A stretch of DNA of 64,000 bases from Burkholderia guangdongensis (GCF_013403875.1 NZ_JACBNX010000025.1:1-64000), one strand, 5' to 3'; shown: positions 1-7,506, counted from the first letter of the stretch. Made by a program: numbers and translations. Notes: generated by a model from the sequence alone, not told the origin.

Positions 1-147
1 TTCCCGTCGGACGAGGCCGCGCTCAAGCTGATCTGGTTGGCCCTGCGTAACGTCGTTGCCAAGTGGACCGGCTCCCGGCACGATTGGAAAGGCGCGATGA
101 CGCAGTTTGCACTGCTTTACCCGGAGCGATTCAACATCGGCATCTGA
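1..147 (+). CDS. IS256-family transposase, C-terminal fragment
   Basis: An open frame enters from the left edge and ends at TGA 145-147, giving 48 residues. The tail contains ALRNVVAKW, a tryptophan-rich stretch and a final FALLYPERFNI, which matches the C-terminus of mutator/IS256-type transposases. The catalytic DDE region lies outside the window, so activity cannot be judged. The frame itself is open to the stop. The gene reads toward pyrF with no other gene between, so it marks the right end of an insertion sequence next to a core gene. Confidence 0.8.
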   Translation, partial: FPSDEAALKLIWLALRNVVAKWTGSRHDWKGAMTQFALLYPERFNIGI

Positions 148-187
148 GTCTCAACCCGCCTCACACACGAAATTCCGGATACCTCCC
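1..187 (+). mobile_element. Right end of an IS256-type insertion sequence
   Basis: The transposase fragment is followed within 40 bases by CACACACGAAATTCCGGATA and then CCTCCC (about 162-187). This resembles the terminal inverted repeat of IS256-family elements. The left end is outside the window, so neither the repeat pairing nor the target duplication can be checked. The exact outer boundary near 187 is an estimate. Confidence 0.55.
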
Positions 188-331
188 ATCCGCACGGGCC
201 GTGCAGTCCCCCAAGTGTTTAGCCGGATGACCATCGAGGTGAGAGGGGATCGCATCCATGACGCATCAGCGGCGCACATCGTGCCGCACCCGCGCATGAC
301 CGAGTACTCAAACGGGCATATGCGACACAGG

Positions 332-337
332 TAAAAT
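332..337 (+). promoter_or_regulatory. Probable pyrF -10 box
   Basis: TAAAAT lies 36 bases upstream of the pyrF ATG and downstream of the IS remnant. No convincing -35 hexamer is visible at the right distance, so this is a weak promoter call. Confidence 0.35.
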
Positions 338-372
338 ACGCATCCTTCCACGGTTTGCCGCGAGTACCCGCC

Positions 373-1200
373 ATGTCTTCCCCGCTCACCTTCATCGAAT
401 CGCTGCGCGCCGCGTGGCAACGCACGAATTCGTTGCTCTGCGTCGGCCTCGATCCCGAGCCGACACGCTTTCCCGCGCAGTTCGACGGTCAACCGGACGC
501 GATCTTCGAGTTCTGCCGACAGATCGTCGACGCGACCGCGCCGTACGCGAGCGCGTTCAAGCCGCAAATCGCCTACTTCGCCGCGCATCGCGCGGAAGAT
601 CAGCTCGAGCGGCTGATCGCGCACATTCATTTGCAGCATCCGGGCCTGCCGGTGATTCTCGACGCGAAGCGCGGCGACATCGGCAGCACCGCCGAGCAAT
701 ACGCGCGCGAGGCGTTCGAGCGCTATCGCGCGGACGCGGTGACGGTGAATCCGTACATGGGCTACGACTCGATCGAGCCGTACCTCGCGTACGAAGATAA
801 AGGCGTGATCGTGCTGTGCCGCACGTCGAATCCGGGCGGATCGGACCTGCAATTCCTCGAGACCGGTGGCCGGCCGCTGTATCAGGTCGTCGCCGACCTC
901 GCGGCGAACAAGTGGAACGCGAAGACCGGCCAGCTCGCGCTCGTCGTCGGCGCGACGTTCCCGAAGGAGATCGAGGTCGTGCGCGGGATCGTCGGCGACA
1001 TGCCGTTGCTGATTCCGGGCATCGGCGCGCAGGGCGGCGACGTGCAGGCGACTGTCTCGGCGGGCCGCACGGCCGATGGCGCCGGGATGATGATCAACTC
1101 GTCGCGCGCGATTCTGTACGCGGGCAAAGGCGACGATTTCGCGGAAGCCGCGGCGCTCGCCGCGCAGAAAACCCGCGACACGATCAACGTGCACCGCTGA
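373..1200 (+). CDS. pyrF: Orotidine 5'-phosphate decarboxylase
   Basis: The protein has 275 residues and decarboxylates OMP to UMP, the last step of de novo pyrimidine synthesis in the cytoplasm. The signature LDAKRGDIG (residues 96-104) contains the catalytic Asp/Lys pair, and the length fits the longer type 2 PyrF subfamily. An upstream in-frame TTG at 355 would add six residues, but ATG 373 gives the natural MSSPLTFIESL start. No clear Shine-Dalgarno sequence precedes it. It is a single-gene unit followed directly by a 13-bp tandem repeat that starts in its stop codon region. Confidence 0.95.
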   Translation: MSSPLTFIESLRAAWQRTNSLLCVGLDPEPTRFPAQFDGQPDAIFEFCRQIVDATAPYASAFKPQIAYFAAHRAEDQLERLIAHIHLQHPGLPVILDAKRGDIGSTAEQYAREAFERYRADAVTVNPYMGYDSIEPYLAYEDKGVIVLCRTSNPGGSDLQFLETGGRPLYQVVADLAANKWNAKTGQLALVVGATFPKEIEVVRGIVGDMPLLIPGIGAQGGDVQATVSAGRTADGAGMMINSSRAILYAGKGDDFAEAAALAAQKTRDTINVHR

Positions 1201-1302
1201 TCGGGCTTCGCGATCGGACTTCGCGATCGGACTTCGCGATCGGACTTCGCGATCGGACTTCGCGATCGGACTTCGCGATCGAGCGTCGCGAACCGACCTC
1301 GC
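1199..1302. repeat. 13-bp tandem repeat (VNTR) after pyrF
   Basis: The unit GATCGGACTTCGC is repeated in register. Copies start at 1199 (one G/A difference), 1212, 1225, 1238, 1251 and 1264. Two degenerate copies follow at 1277 and 1290. The first copy overlaps the pyrF stop codon. Each unit contains the palindrome CGATCG. The near identity of the central copies suggests recent slippage. Confidence 0.9.
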
Positions 1303-1360
1303 GAATGAGTCAACTGGCGCGCCGGCTCGCCGGCGCAGAATAGCACGGCGCCTTCGCGCG

Positions 1361-1861
1361 TCAGCGCTCCTGTTCGTCGAGCAGCTTCATGAGGCCGCGC
1401 AGCGCATGCGCGGCCGCCTGCGTGCGGATCCGCTCGCGATCTCCCTTGAACACGAGCGTTTCCACCGCCGTATGCAGCCGGTTGCTCCACGCGAACGACA
1501 CGGTGCCGACCGGCTTGTGCTCGCCGCCGCCGCCGGGCCCGGCGATGCCGGTCACCGACAGCGCGACCTGCGCGCGGCTGTTGCGCAGCGCGCCTTCGGC
1601 CATCGCGCGCGCGACCGGCTCGCTGACCGCGCCGTGCCGCTCGATCAGCTCGGCCGGCACGCCGATCATCTCGGTCTTCGCCTGGTTCGAATAGGTGACG
1701 AAGCCGCGCTCGAACCACTGGCTGCTGCCTGAGATGTCGGTGATCGCGGTGGCGACCATCCCGCCGGTGCAGGATTCGGCGGTGGCGAGCATCAGATGCT
1801 CGTCACGCAGCTTGTTGCCTGCGCGGATCGCAAGCTGATGGACGACGGAATCGGTAGGCAT
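1361..1861 (-). CDS. pncC: Nicotinamide-nucleotide amidase (CinA C-terminal domain)
   Basis: The protein has 166 residues and is a stand-alone CinA C-terminal domain. It deamidates nicotinamide mononucleotide to nicotinate mononucleotide in NAD salvage. The motif AESCTGG (residues 28-34) carries the presumed catalytic Ser30, and TGIAGPGGG follows later. The minus-strand ATG at 1861 gives MPTDSVVHQLA and leaves 23 bases to the upstream pgpA stop. The frame stays open farther upstream, but there it only shadows pgpA. It is the last gene of thiL-pgpA-pncC, a common Burkholderiaceae arrangement. Confidence 0.92.
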   Translation of the reverse strand: MPTDSVVHQLAIRAGNKLRDEHLMLATAESCTGGMVATAITDISGSSQWFERGFVTYSNQAKTEMIGVPAELIERHGAVSEPVARAMAEGALRNSRAQVALSVTGIAGPGGGGEHKPVGTVSFAWSNRLHTAVETLVFKGDRERIRTQAAAHALRGLMKLLDEQER

Positions 1862-1884
1862 GCGTAGGAAAAATCGTAGGGGCG

Positions 1885-2499
1885 TCAGCCGACGACCGAG
1901 CGCCAGAACGCGATCACGAGCAGCGTGACGAACGCGGCGACGAGATCGTCGAACATGATGCCGAAACCGCCTTGCAGGTGACGGTCGAAATAGCGGATCG
2001 GCGGCGGCTTGACCATGTCGAAGAAGCGAAACAGCAGGAACGCGGCGAGTTGGCCGTAGAACGTCACCGGCGTGACGAACAGCATCACGAGCCAGATCGC
2101 GACGATTTCGTCCCAGACGACCGCGCCGGGATCGGCCGCGCCTTGGCCGGTCGCACCTGAGCCGGCCGCGCCTATACCGGCAGTGCCTGAGCCGGCCGTG
2201 CCTAAGCCGGCCGCACCCATCCTCTTCGCGGTGAAGCCCGTCATCGCAATGCCGGCGACGAAGCCGACCGCGATCACCAGCCACCACTGCGGCACCGTCA
2301 GATAGCGGTTCAGCACGACGAACGTGAGCCAGCCGAACAGCGTGCCGAACGTACCGGGCATGAACGGCGCGAGGCCGCTGCCGAACCCGAGCGACACGAT
2401 GTGCACCGGATGCGACAGCATGAAGCGCGCGTTCGCGCGCTGCGGCGCGCTCGATGCGGCATCGGCCGCGGCGCGCGGAGGCGTCGTGTCAGTCGGCAT
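1885..2499 (-). CDS. pgpA: Phosphatidylglycerophosphatase A with repeat insertion
   Basis: The protein has 204 residues and is an integral inner-membrane enzyme that dephosphorylates phosphatidylglycerophosphate to phosphatidylglycerol. Conserved family features are FMPGTFGTL near residue 50, VVWDEIVAIW, and FRFFDMVKPPP in the C-terminal half, with several hydrophobic segments. It is about 25 residues longer than usual. The excess is a Gly/Ala-rich block encoded by five 15-bp tandem repeats, placed between a membrane segment and the VVWDE motif. It overlaps the thiL stop by 11 bases and precedes pncC. Confidence 0.92.
   Translation of the reverse strand: MPTDTTPPRAAADAASSAPQRANARFMLSHPVHIVSLGFGSGLAPFMPGTFGTLFGWLTFVVLNRYLTVPQWWLVIAVGFVAGIAMTGFTAKRMGAAGLGTAGSGTAGIGAAGSGATGQGAADPGAVVWDEIVAIWLVMLFVTPVTFYGQLAAFLLFRFFDMVKPPPIRYFDRHLQGGFGIMFDDLVAAFVTLLVIAFWRSVVG
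2138..2212. repeat. 15-bp in-frame tandem repeat inside pgpA
   Basis: Five copies of a 15-bp unit like GTGCCTGAGCCGGCC start at 2138, 2153, 2168, 2183 and 2198. On the coding strand each unit encodes five residues of the form Ala-Gly-x-Gly-Thr/Ala. Copy-number change would lengthen or shorten the protein by five residues without a frameshift. Confidence 0.85.
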
Positions 2500-3520
2500 G
2501 GAAGTGATCGAATCCGTGCAGCGTCAGCGAGAGCGGCGCGCCGGCGGCGTCGCGCCACGCGATCGCGGGCCGCTCCGATGGCGCGGACAACGCGCGTATT
2601 GTACCGATTCGCGTGACCGCGACGCCCGCCGCCGCGCCCGCCGCGCCGACCGCCGCGCGTGCGGCGGCGGGCGCGGTGAAGCAAAGCTCGTAGTCGTCGC
2701 CGCCCGCGAGCGTGCAGCGGCGCTGCACGTCGGGCGCGAGCGTCGCGAGCGCGGCCGAGCGCGGCACCGCGTCGGCGTTGATCTCCGCGCGCACGTTCGA
2801 GCGGTCGAGGATGTGCTGCAGGTCGCCGGCGAGGCCGTCGGAAATGTCGAGCGCCGCGCGCGCGACGCCCGCAAGCGCGCGGCCGAGCGCGATGCGCGGC
2901 TCCGGCCGCTCGAGCGCGGCACGGAATGCCACTGCCGCGCGCGCGCCGGCGGCCCATTCGCCGCGCGCGACGCCGAGGCCGGCCCGCGCATCGCCGAGCG
3001 TGCCGGACACCCACACGTCGTCGCCGTCGCGGGCCGCGTCGCGGCGCAGCGCCGTGCCGGCGTCGACGTCGCCGAACACGGTGATGCACAGATTGAGCGG
3101 GCCGCTCGTCGTGTCGCCGCCGATCAGCGCGCAGCCGTAGCGGTCGGCGAGCGCGAACAGGCCGTCGCTGAACGCGGCGAGCCAGGCTTCGTCGGCGCGC
3201 GGCAACGCGCACGCGAGCGTGAACGCGCGCGGCTCGGCACCCATCGCCGCGAGGTCCGACAGATTGACCGCAAGCGCCTTGTGGCCGAGCGCGCCCGGCG
3301 CGACGTCCGCGAAGAAATGGCGGCCTTCGACGAGCATGTCGGTCGAAATGGCGAGCAACTTGCCTGAACGCGGCGCGATCAGCGCGCAATCGTCGCCGAT
3401 CCCGAGCGCGACGGGGCTCGCCGCGCGCGCGGCGCGACGGGCGAAGAAGCGGTCGATCAGCGAGAACTCGGACAGGGCTGGCACGTCTGATGAAATCCGA
3501 AGCGGTTGATTTGACGGCAT
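2489..3520 (-). CDS. thiL: Thiamine-monophosphate kinase
   Basis: The protein has 343 residues and phosphorylates thiamine monophosphate to the active cofactor thiamine diphosphate. It has the PurM/ThiL fold signatures GIGDDCA (about residues 40-46), VNLSDLAAMGA, GGDTTSGP and AGGDDYEL. ATG 3520 (MPSNQPL) is chosen. An in-frame start at 3544 would add eight residues, and the family core LSEFSLIDRF only begins at residue 16. Its end overlaps pgpA by 11 bases, which suggests translational coupling. Confidence 0.93.
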   Translation of the reverse strand: MPSNQPLRISSDVPALSEFSLIDRFFARRAARAASPVALGIGDDCALIAPRSGKLLAISTDMLVEGRHFFADVAPGALGHKALAVNLSDLAAMGAEPRAFTLACALPRADEAWLAAFSDGLFALADRYGCALIGGDTTSGPLNLCITVFGDVDAGTALRRDAARDGDDVWVSGTLGDARAGLGVARGEWAAGARAAVAFRAALERPEPRIALGRALAGVARAALDISDGLAGDLQHILDRSNVRAEINADAVPRSAALATLAPDVQRRCTLAGGDDYELCFTAPAAARAAVGAAGAAAGVAVTRIGTIRALSAPSERPAIAWRDAAGAPLSLTLHGFDHFHAD

Positions 3521-3627
3521 TGTACGGGGCGAACACGGCGTCACACGGGTGAGCGCCGGGCGTTTCCGTCTGTTTTGGTCGCGGCAGTCGCACCCGAATC
3601 GCAGCTTTGGCCGACCCCGATTGGCGC

Positions 3628-3633
3628 TACAAT
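3628..3633 (+). promoter_or_regulatory. Probable maeB -10 box
   Basis: TACAAT lies 39 bases upstream of the maeB ATG. A weak TTTGGC at 3606-3611 could serve as the -35 hexamer with a 16-base spacer. Confidence 0.35.
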
Positions 3634-3672
3634 GCGCCGACCAGGTATTCTAATCCGCCCGTGACGAGACAC

Positions 3673-5973
3673 ATGTCCACCTCCGAATCCTCCAAAGCCA
3701 AACTCCGCGAAGCCGCTCTCGACTACCACGAATTCCCGACCCCCGGGAAAGTCGCGATCGCACCGACCAAGCAGATGATCAACCAGCGCGACCTCGCGCT
3801 CGCGTACTCGCCGGGCGTCGCGTACGCGTGCGAGGAGATCGTCGAGAATCCGCTGAACGCCGCGCGTTTCACCGCGCGCAGCAACCTCGTCGGCGTCGTC
3901 ACGAACGGCACCGCGGTGCTCGGCCTCGGCAACATCGGCCCGCTCGCGTCGAAGCCGGTGATGGAAGGCAAGGCGGTGCTGTTCAAGAAGTTCGCCGGCA
4001 TCGACGTGTTCGACATCGAGCTGAACGAGTCGGATCCGCACAAGCTCGTCGACGTGATCGCCGCGCTCGAGCCGACCTTCGGCGGGATCAACCTCGAGGA
4101 CATCAAGGCGCCGGACTGCTTCATCGTCGAGCGCGAGTGCCGCAAGCGGATGAAGATCCCGGTCTTTCACGACGACCAGCACGGCACCGCGATCGTCGTC
4201 GCGGCGGCGGTCACGAACGGCCTGAAGGTCGTCGGCAAGGACATCAAGAAGGTGAAGCTCGTCGCGTCGGGCGCCGGCGCCGCGGCGCTCGCGTGCCTCG
4301 ACCTGCTGGTCGACATCGGCCTGCCGATCGAGAACATCACGGTGACCGACCTCGCGGGCGTCGTCTACAAGGGCCGCACCGAGCTGATGGATCCGGACAA
4401 GGAGCGCTTCGCGCGCGAAACCGACGCGCGCTCGCTCGCCGACGTGGTCGGCGGCGCGGACATCTTCCTCGGGCTGTCGGCGGCCGGCGTGCTGAAGCCG
4501 GAGATGGTCAAGGACATGGCCGCGCGCCCGCTGATCCTCGCGCTCGCGAACCCGACGCCGGAAATCCTGCCGGAAGCCGCGCTCGAGGTTCGCCCGGACG
4601 CGATTCTCGCGACCGGCCGCACCGACTATCCGAACCAGGTCAACAACGTCCTGTGCTTCCCGTTCATCTTCCGCGGCGCGCTCGACGCCGGCGCGACGAC
4701 GATCACGCGCGAGATGGAGATCGCCGCGGTCAACGCGATCGCCGAGCTCGCGCAGCAGGAGCAGAGCGACATCGTCGCGACCGCGTACGGGATCCAGGAT
4801 CTGTCGTTCGGCCCCGACTACCTGATTCCGAAGCCGTTCGATCCGCGCCTGATCGTGAAGATCGCGCCGGCCGTCGCGCAGGCCGCGATGGACGGCGGCG
4901 TCGCGACGCGCCCGATCGAGGACATGGACGCGTACAAGCAGCATTTGCAGCAGTTCGTCTACCACAGCGGCACGACGATGAAGCCGATCTTCCAGATCGC
5001 GCGCAGCGCGGCGGCGGAGAAGAAGCGCGTGGTGTTCGCGGAAGGCGAAGAAGAGCGCGTGTTGCGTGCCGTTCAGATCATCGTCGACGAAAAGCTCGCG
5101 ACGCCGATCCTGATCGGCCGTCCGGCCGTGATCGAGCACCGGATTCAGCGCTACGGGCTGCGTCTGACGCAGGACGTCGACTACACGGTCATCAACACGG
5201 AGCACGACGAGCGCTATCGCGAATTCTGGCAGGCGTATCACAAGAAGATGGCGCGCAAGGGGATCAGCGAGCAGCTCGCGCGCGTCGAGATGCGCCGCCG
5301 CACGACGCTGATCGGCGCGATGATGGTGGTGCGCGGCGAGGCGGACGGCATGATCTGCGGCACGATCAGCACGACGCACCGTCACCTGCACTTCATCGAT
5401 CAGGTGATCGGCAAGCGCGAAGGCTGCAGCGTGTACGCGGCGATGAACGGCCTCGTGCTGCCGGGCCGCCAGATCTTCCTCGTCGACACGCACGTGAATG
5501 TCGATCCGACCCCGGAGCAACTCGCAGAGATCACGATCATGGCGGCGGAAGAAGTGCGTCGCTTCGGCATCGAGCCGAAGGTCGCGCTGCTGTCGCACTC
5601 GAATTTCGGCACCAGCAACGCGCCTTCCGCGCAGAAGATGCGCGATACGCTCGCGATCCTGCAGGAACGCGCGCCGGATCTGAAGGTGGACGGCGAGATG
5701 CATGGCGACGTCGCGCTCGACGCGGCGTTGCGCAAGGAGATCCTGCCGGAATCGACGCTCGAGGGCGACGCGAACCTGCTGATCCTGCCGAACATCGACG
5801 CGGCGAACATCGCGTACAACCTGCTGAAGACGGCCGCGGGCAACAACATCGCGATCGGGCCGATCCTGCTCGGCGCCGCGAAGCCGGTGCACGTGCTGAC
5901 CGAATCGGCGACGGTGCGCCGGATCGTCAACATGGCCGCGCTGCTCGTGGCCGACGTGAATGCGGTGCGTTAA
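3673..5973 (+). CDS. maeB: NADP-dependent malic enzyme with phosphotransacetylase-like domain
   Basis: The protein has 766 residues and decarboxylates malate to pyruvate with NADP, supplying NADPH and pyruvate. The N-terminal half is the malic enzyme (HDDQHGTA and the nucleotide-binding SGAGAAAL near residue 200). Residues from about 430 form a Pta-like domain (FAEGEEERVLRA, LLSHSNFGTSNAP) that in this family is thought to be regulatory, not catalytic. ATG 3673 (MSTSESSKAK) is preferred over an in-frame upstream start. The stop is followed immediately by an 11-bp tandem repeat. Confidence 0.94.
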   Translation: MSTSESSKAKLREAALDYHEFPTPGKVAIAPTKQMINQRDLALAYSPGVAYACEEIVENPLNAARFTARSNLVGVVTNGTAVLGLGNIGPLASKPVMEGKAVLFKKFAGIDVFDIELNESDPHKLVDVIAALEPTFGGINLEDIKAPDCFIVERECRKRMKIPVFHDDQHGTAIVVAAAVTNGLKVVGKDIKKVKLVASGAGAAALACLDLLVDIGLPIENITVTDLAGVVYKGRTELMDPDKERFARETDARSLADVVGGADIFLGLSAAGVLKPEMVKDMAARPLILALANPTPEILPEAALEVRPDAILATGRTDYPNQVNNVLCFPFIFRGALDAGATTITREMEIAAVNAIAELAQQEQSDIVATAYGIQDLSFGPDYLIPKPFDPRLIVKIAPAVAQAAMDGGVATRPIEDMDAYKQHLQQFVYHSGTTMKPIFQIARSAAAEKKRVVFAEGEEERVLRAVQIIVDEKLATPILIGRPAVIEHRIQRYGLRLTQDVDYTVINTEHDERYREFWQAYHKKMARKGISEQLARVEMRRRTTLIGAMMVVRGEADGMICGTISTTHRHLHFIDQVIGKREGCSVYAAMNGLVLPGRQIFLVDTHVNVDPTPEQLAEITIMAAEEVRRFGIEPKVALLSHSNFGTSNAPSAQKMRDTLAILQERAPDLKVDGEMHGDVALDAALRKEILPESTLEGDANLLILPNIDAANIAYNLLKTAAGNNIAIGPILLGAAKPVHVLTESATVRRIVNMAALLVADVNAVR

Positions 5974-6037
5974 GTGAAACTGAGGTGAAACTGAGGTGAA
6001 ACTGAGGTGAAACTGAGGTGAAACTGAGGCGAAATTG
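5974..6037. repeat. 11-bp tandem repeat (VNTR) after maeB
   Basis: Five perfect copies of GTGAAACTGAG start at 5974, 5985, 5996, 6007 and 6018. A decayed copy GCGAAATTG follows at 6029. The array begins at the first base after the maeB stop codon. It contains TGA in several registers. Confidence 0.92.
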
Positions 6038-6039
6038 TA

Positions 6040-6087
6040 AAAAATAGAAAAAACAGAAAAAAGAGGCGTGCCCGCAACGGGCACGCC
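6040..6087 (-). terminator. Intrinsic terminator (minus strand)
   Basis: GGCGTGCCC (6065-6073) and GGGCACGCC (6079-6087) form a perfect 9-bp stem with a 5-base loop. The adjoining plus-strand A-rich run at 6040-6064 becomes a U-rich tail on a minus-strand transcript. There is no T-run on the plus side, so the terminator is oriented for minus-strand transcription although the neighbouring genes are on the plus strand. Confidence 0.75.
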
Positions 6088-6200
6088 GTCGGGTAAGGCG
6101 TGCATGCGCCACCCGCAAAGCAACAGCAGCATCTCTCCACTCGGGTGTGCGAGCGGGGCAAGGAGGCAGGGAACTTGCCCGACGAGAGATGCTGCCGTCA
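6055..6200 (-). ncRNA. Candidate small RNA, minus strand, unassigned family
   Basis: Read on the minus strand, a region of about 145 nt has a promoter-like start, a structured body and an intrinsic terminator. The body folds on a perfect 12-bp stem (6126-6137 with 6184-6195). Inside it is a 7-bp hairpin (6156-6162 with 6174-6180) whose loop and closing arm include CCTCCTT, complementary to ribosome-binding sites. The terminator is a 9-bp hairpin at 6065-6087 followed by a T-rich tail. No open frame explains it. I do not recognise the family; the two-stem layout is loosely like 6S RNA but lacks recognisable 6S sequence. Confidence 0.5.
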
Positions 6201-6222
6201 TTTTATCTTGTGCGAGATAAAA
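6201..6222. promoter_or_regulatory. Palindrome overlapping the small-RNA promoter
   Basis: TTTTATCT (6201-6208) and AGATAAAA (6215-6222) form a perfect inverted repeat with a 6-base spacer, typical of a dimeric repressor site. The minus-strand TAAAAT element needed to start the small RNA lies in the 6201-6208 arm, and a TTGCAC-like -35 lies upstream. A protein bound here would be expected to control that RNA. Confidence 0.4.
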
Positions 6223-6290
6223 ATGGTGCAATTTCGGGCGAAAATTCCTGATTTCGATCGAACCCTCGGCTTTCAATTCCCAAACGAGCG

Positions 6291-6319
6291 TTGATTCGCG
6301 CGAACAATAGCGCTACGCT
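6291..6319 (+). promoter_or_regulatory. Probable promoter of the ribonuclease/barstar operon
   Basis: TTGATT (6291-6296) and TACGCT (6314-6319) are separated by 17 bases, about 50 bases upstream of the ribonuclease start. Confidence 0.45.
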
Positions 6320-6371
6320 TACACCTTTGTTGGTCGTCAACTACTTGATTTAACAGCGGGAACCCCGGTTC

Positions 6372-6800
6372 ATGGCACGCAAGTGGCTCCGCAACGGCGC
6401 GCTCGCGTCCGTCTTCGCGATCGTCGCGATGGGTAACGTCGGCATGCCGACGGGCAGTCTGGTTTCCGCCGCCTATGCAAGGGAACCCGTCACGTACGAC
6501 GTGACCGCCGGGCTCGACACGATCCCGTCCGCCCGGCTCCCGCGCGAGGCCGTGACCACGCTGGGCCTGATCGCCGCTGGCGGTCCCTATCCGTACGACA
6601 AGGACGGCGTCGTGTTCGGCAACTACGAGCGTGCGCTGCCGAAGGCGAGGCGCGGCTTTTACCACGAGTACACGGTGCCGACGCCGCGCGCGCGCAATCG
6701 CGGCGCCCGCCGGATCGTCTGCGGCGGCCCGCTGCGTCGGATCGACAACTGTTATTACACCGACGACCACTACAACAGTTTCAAACGCATAGTTGAATGA
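6372..6800 (+). CDS. Secreted guanyl-specific ribonuclease, barnase family
   Basis: The protein has 142 residues. The N-terminus is a Sec-type signal peptide (basic MARKWLRNG, hydrophobic stretch, SAAYA cleavage motif near residue 37). The mature part aligns by eye to barnase/N1-type RNases: FGNYE, the catalytic Glu of YHEYTVPTP, the Arg pair of GARRIV, and the catalytic His of DDHYNSF near the C-terminus. It should cleave single-stranded RNA at guanines outside the cytoplasm. The next gene encodes a barstar, the cytoplasmic inhibitor that protects the producer. A barnase/barstar pair could act in nutrient scavenging or competition; the sequence does not decide. Confidence 0.88.
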   Translation: MARKWLRNGALASVFAIVAMGNVGMPTGSLVSAAYAREPVTYDVTAGLDTIPSARLPREAVTTLGLIAAGGPYPYDKDGVVFGNYERALPKARRGFYHEYTVPTPRARNRGARRIVCGGPLRRIDNCYYTDDHYNSFKRIVE

Positions 6801-6807
6801 TTTCGGG

Positions 6808-7380
6808 ATGAACGGCATGAGCGACTCGATTTACGCGCACGATACGTCGGCGGCGGCGGAACTGTTCGCGGCCGGCGACGGCAACCTGTTCCAGCGCGTC
6901 ATGCAATTGCGCGTGGCGGCCCAGACCGGCGACGTGCCGGCGCAGGCCGGTACGGAGGGGTCTTCATCGAATGAGGAGCCTATGAGCCTTTTCGCGACCG
7001 TGCGACCGAATCTCGTGCAGTCGATTCGTGCTTTCCGCGTGCAGGATCTCGCCGACGAAGCCGGCCGCCTCGGCCAGCATTTTCTTTACGCGTTCTGCGG
7101 CGCCGCGCAATCGAAGCAGGAAGTGCTCGAGACGATTTCGACGTCGTTCCTGTTCCCGAAGCATTTCGGCAAGAACTACGACGCGCTGTACGATTGCCTG
7201 ACCGATCTCGTCCACAAGGCGGGTGAACAGCCCGGCTTCGTGATCGTCCTCGAAGCGCTGCCGATCGTGCAGAAATTCGACAAGGAAGGGCGCGAGACGC
7301 TGCTCGACGTGTTCCGCGAGGCCGCCGAGTTCTGGGCCGAGCGCAAGGTCGCGTTCCGCGTGTTCTATTCGTTCGCGTAA
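6808..7380 (+). CDS. Barstar-family ribonuclease inhibitor with N-terminal extension
   Basis: The protein has 190 residues from ATG 6808. The C-terminal part (from about residue 75) is the barstar fold, with FLFPKHFGKNYDALYDCLTD carrying the Asp and aromatic residues that plug the barnase active site. A typical barstar has about 90 residues, so about 80-100 extra N-terminal residues are unusual. Alternative starts are ATG 6817, and ATG 6982, which has a strong GAGGAG Shine-Dalgarno just upstream and would give a compact inhibitor. Thus the long form, the short form, or both may be made. It starts eight bases after the ribonuclease stop. Confidence 0.85.
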   Translation: MNGMSDSIYAHDTSAAAELFAAGDGNLFQRVMQLRVAAQTGDVPAQAGTEGSSSNEEPMSLFATVRPNLVQSIRAFRVQDLADEAGRLGQHFLYAFCGAAQSKQEVLETISTSFLFPKHFGKNYDALYDCLTDLVHKAGEQPGFVIVLEALPIVQKFDKEGRETLLDVFREAAEFWAERKVAFRVFYSFA

Positions 7381-7481
7381 GCCCGCGCGGCCACGAAGTC
7401 GCACATTCACGCGGCACATTCGCGCGGCACGTTTGGTCGCTTTCACGCGATTTGGCGCGTGAAGTCCGCGAAAGAGGTGAG

Positions 7482-7506
7482 AAAAGCCCGCACGTGCGGG
7501 CTTTTT
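7482..7506. terminator. Bidirectional intrinsic terminator
   Basis: The 16-base palindrome GCCCGCACGTGCGGGC (7486-7501) is flanked by AAAA on the left and TTTTT on the right. It lies between the barstar gene and the converging rsmE and can stop transcripts from both sides. Confidence 0.8.

Noticed and set aside
107..334. Small gene between the IS end and pyrF
   Set aside because: It starts inside the transposase frame and has no family likeness or ribosome-binding site.
1199..1302. CRISPR array
   Set aside because: Units are contiguous 13-mers with no spacers and no cas genes; it is a simple tandem repeat.
6055..6200. 6S RNA (ssrS) identification of the minus-strand RNA
   Set aside because: A two-stem layout is present, but conserved 6S sequence elements could not be recognised, so the family was left open.
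3541..6276. Very long minus-strand open frame opposite maeB (over 900 codons)
   Set aside because: It is antisense to a clear malic enzyme, is Arg/His/Asp-rich, and results from the G/C-rich third positions of maeB. No family features.
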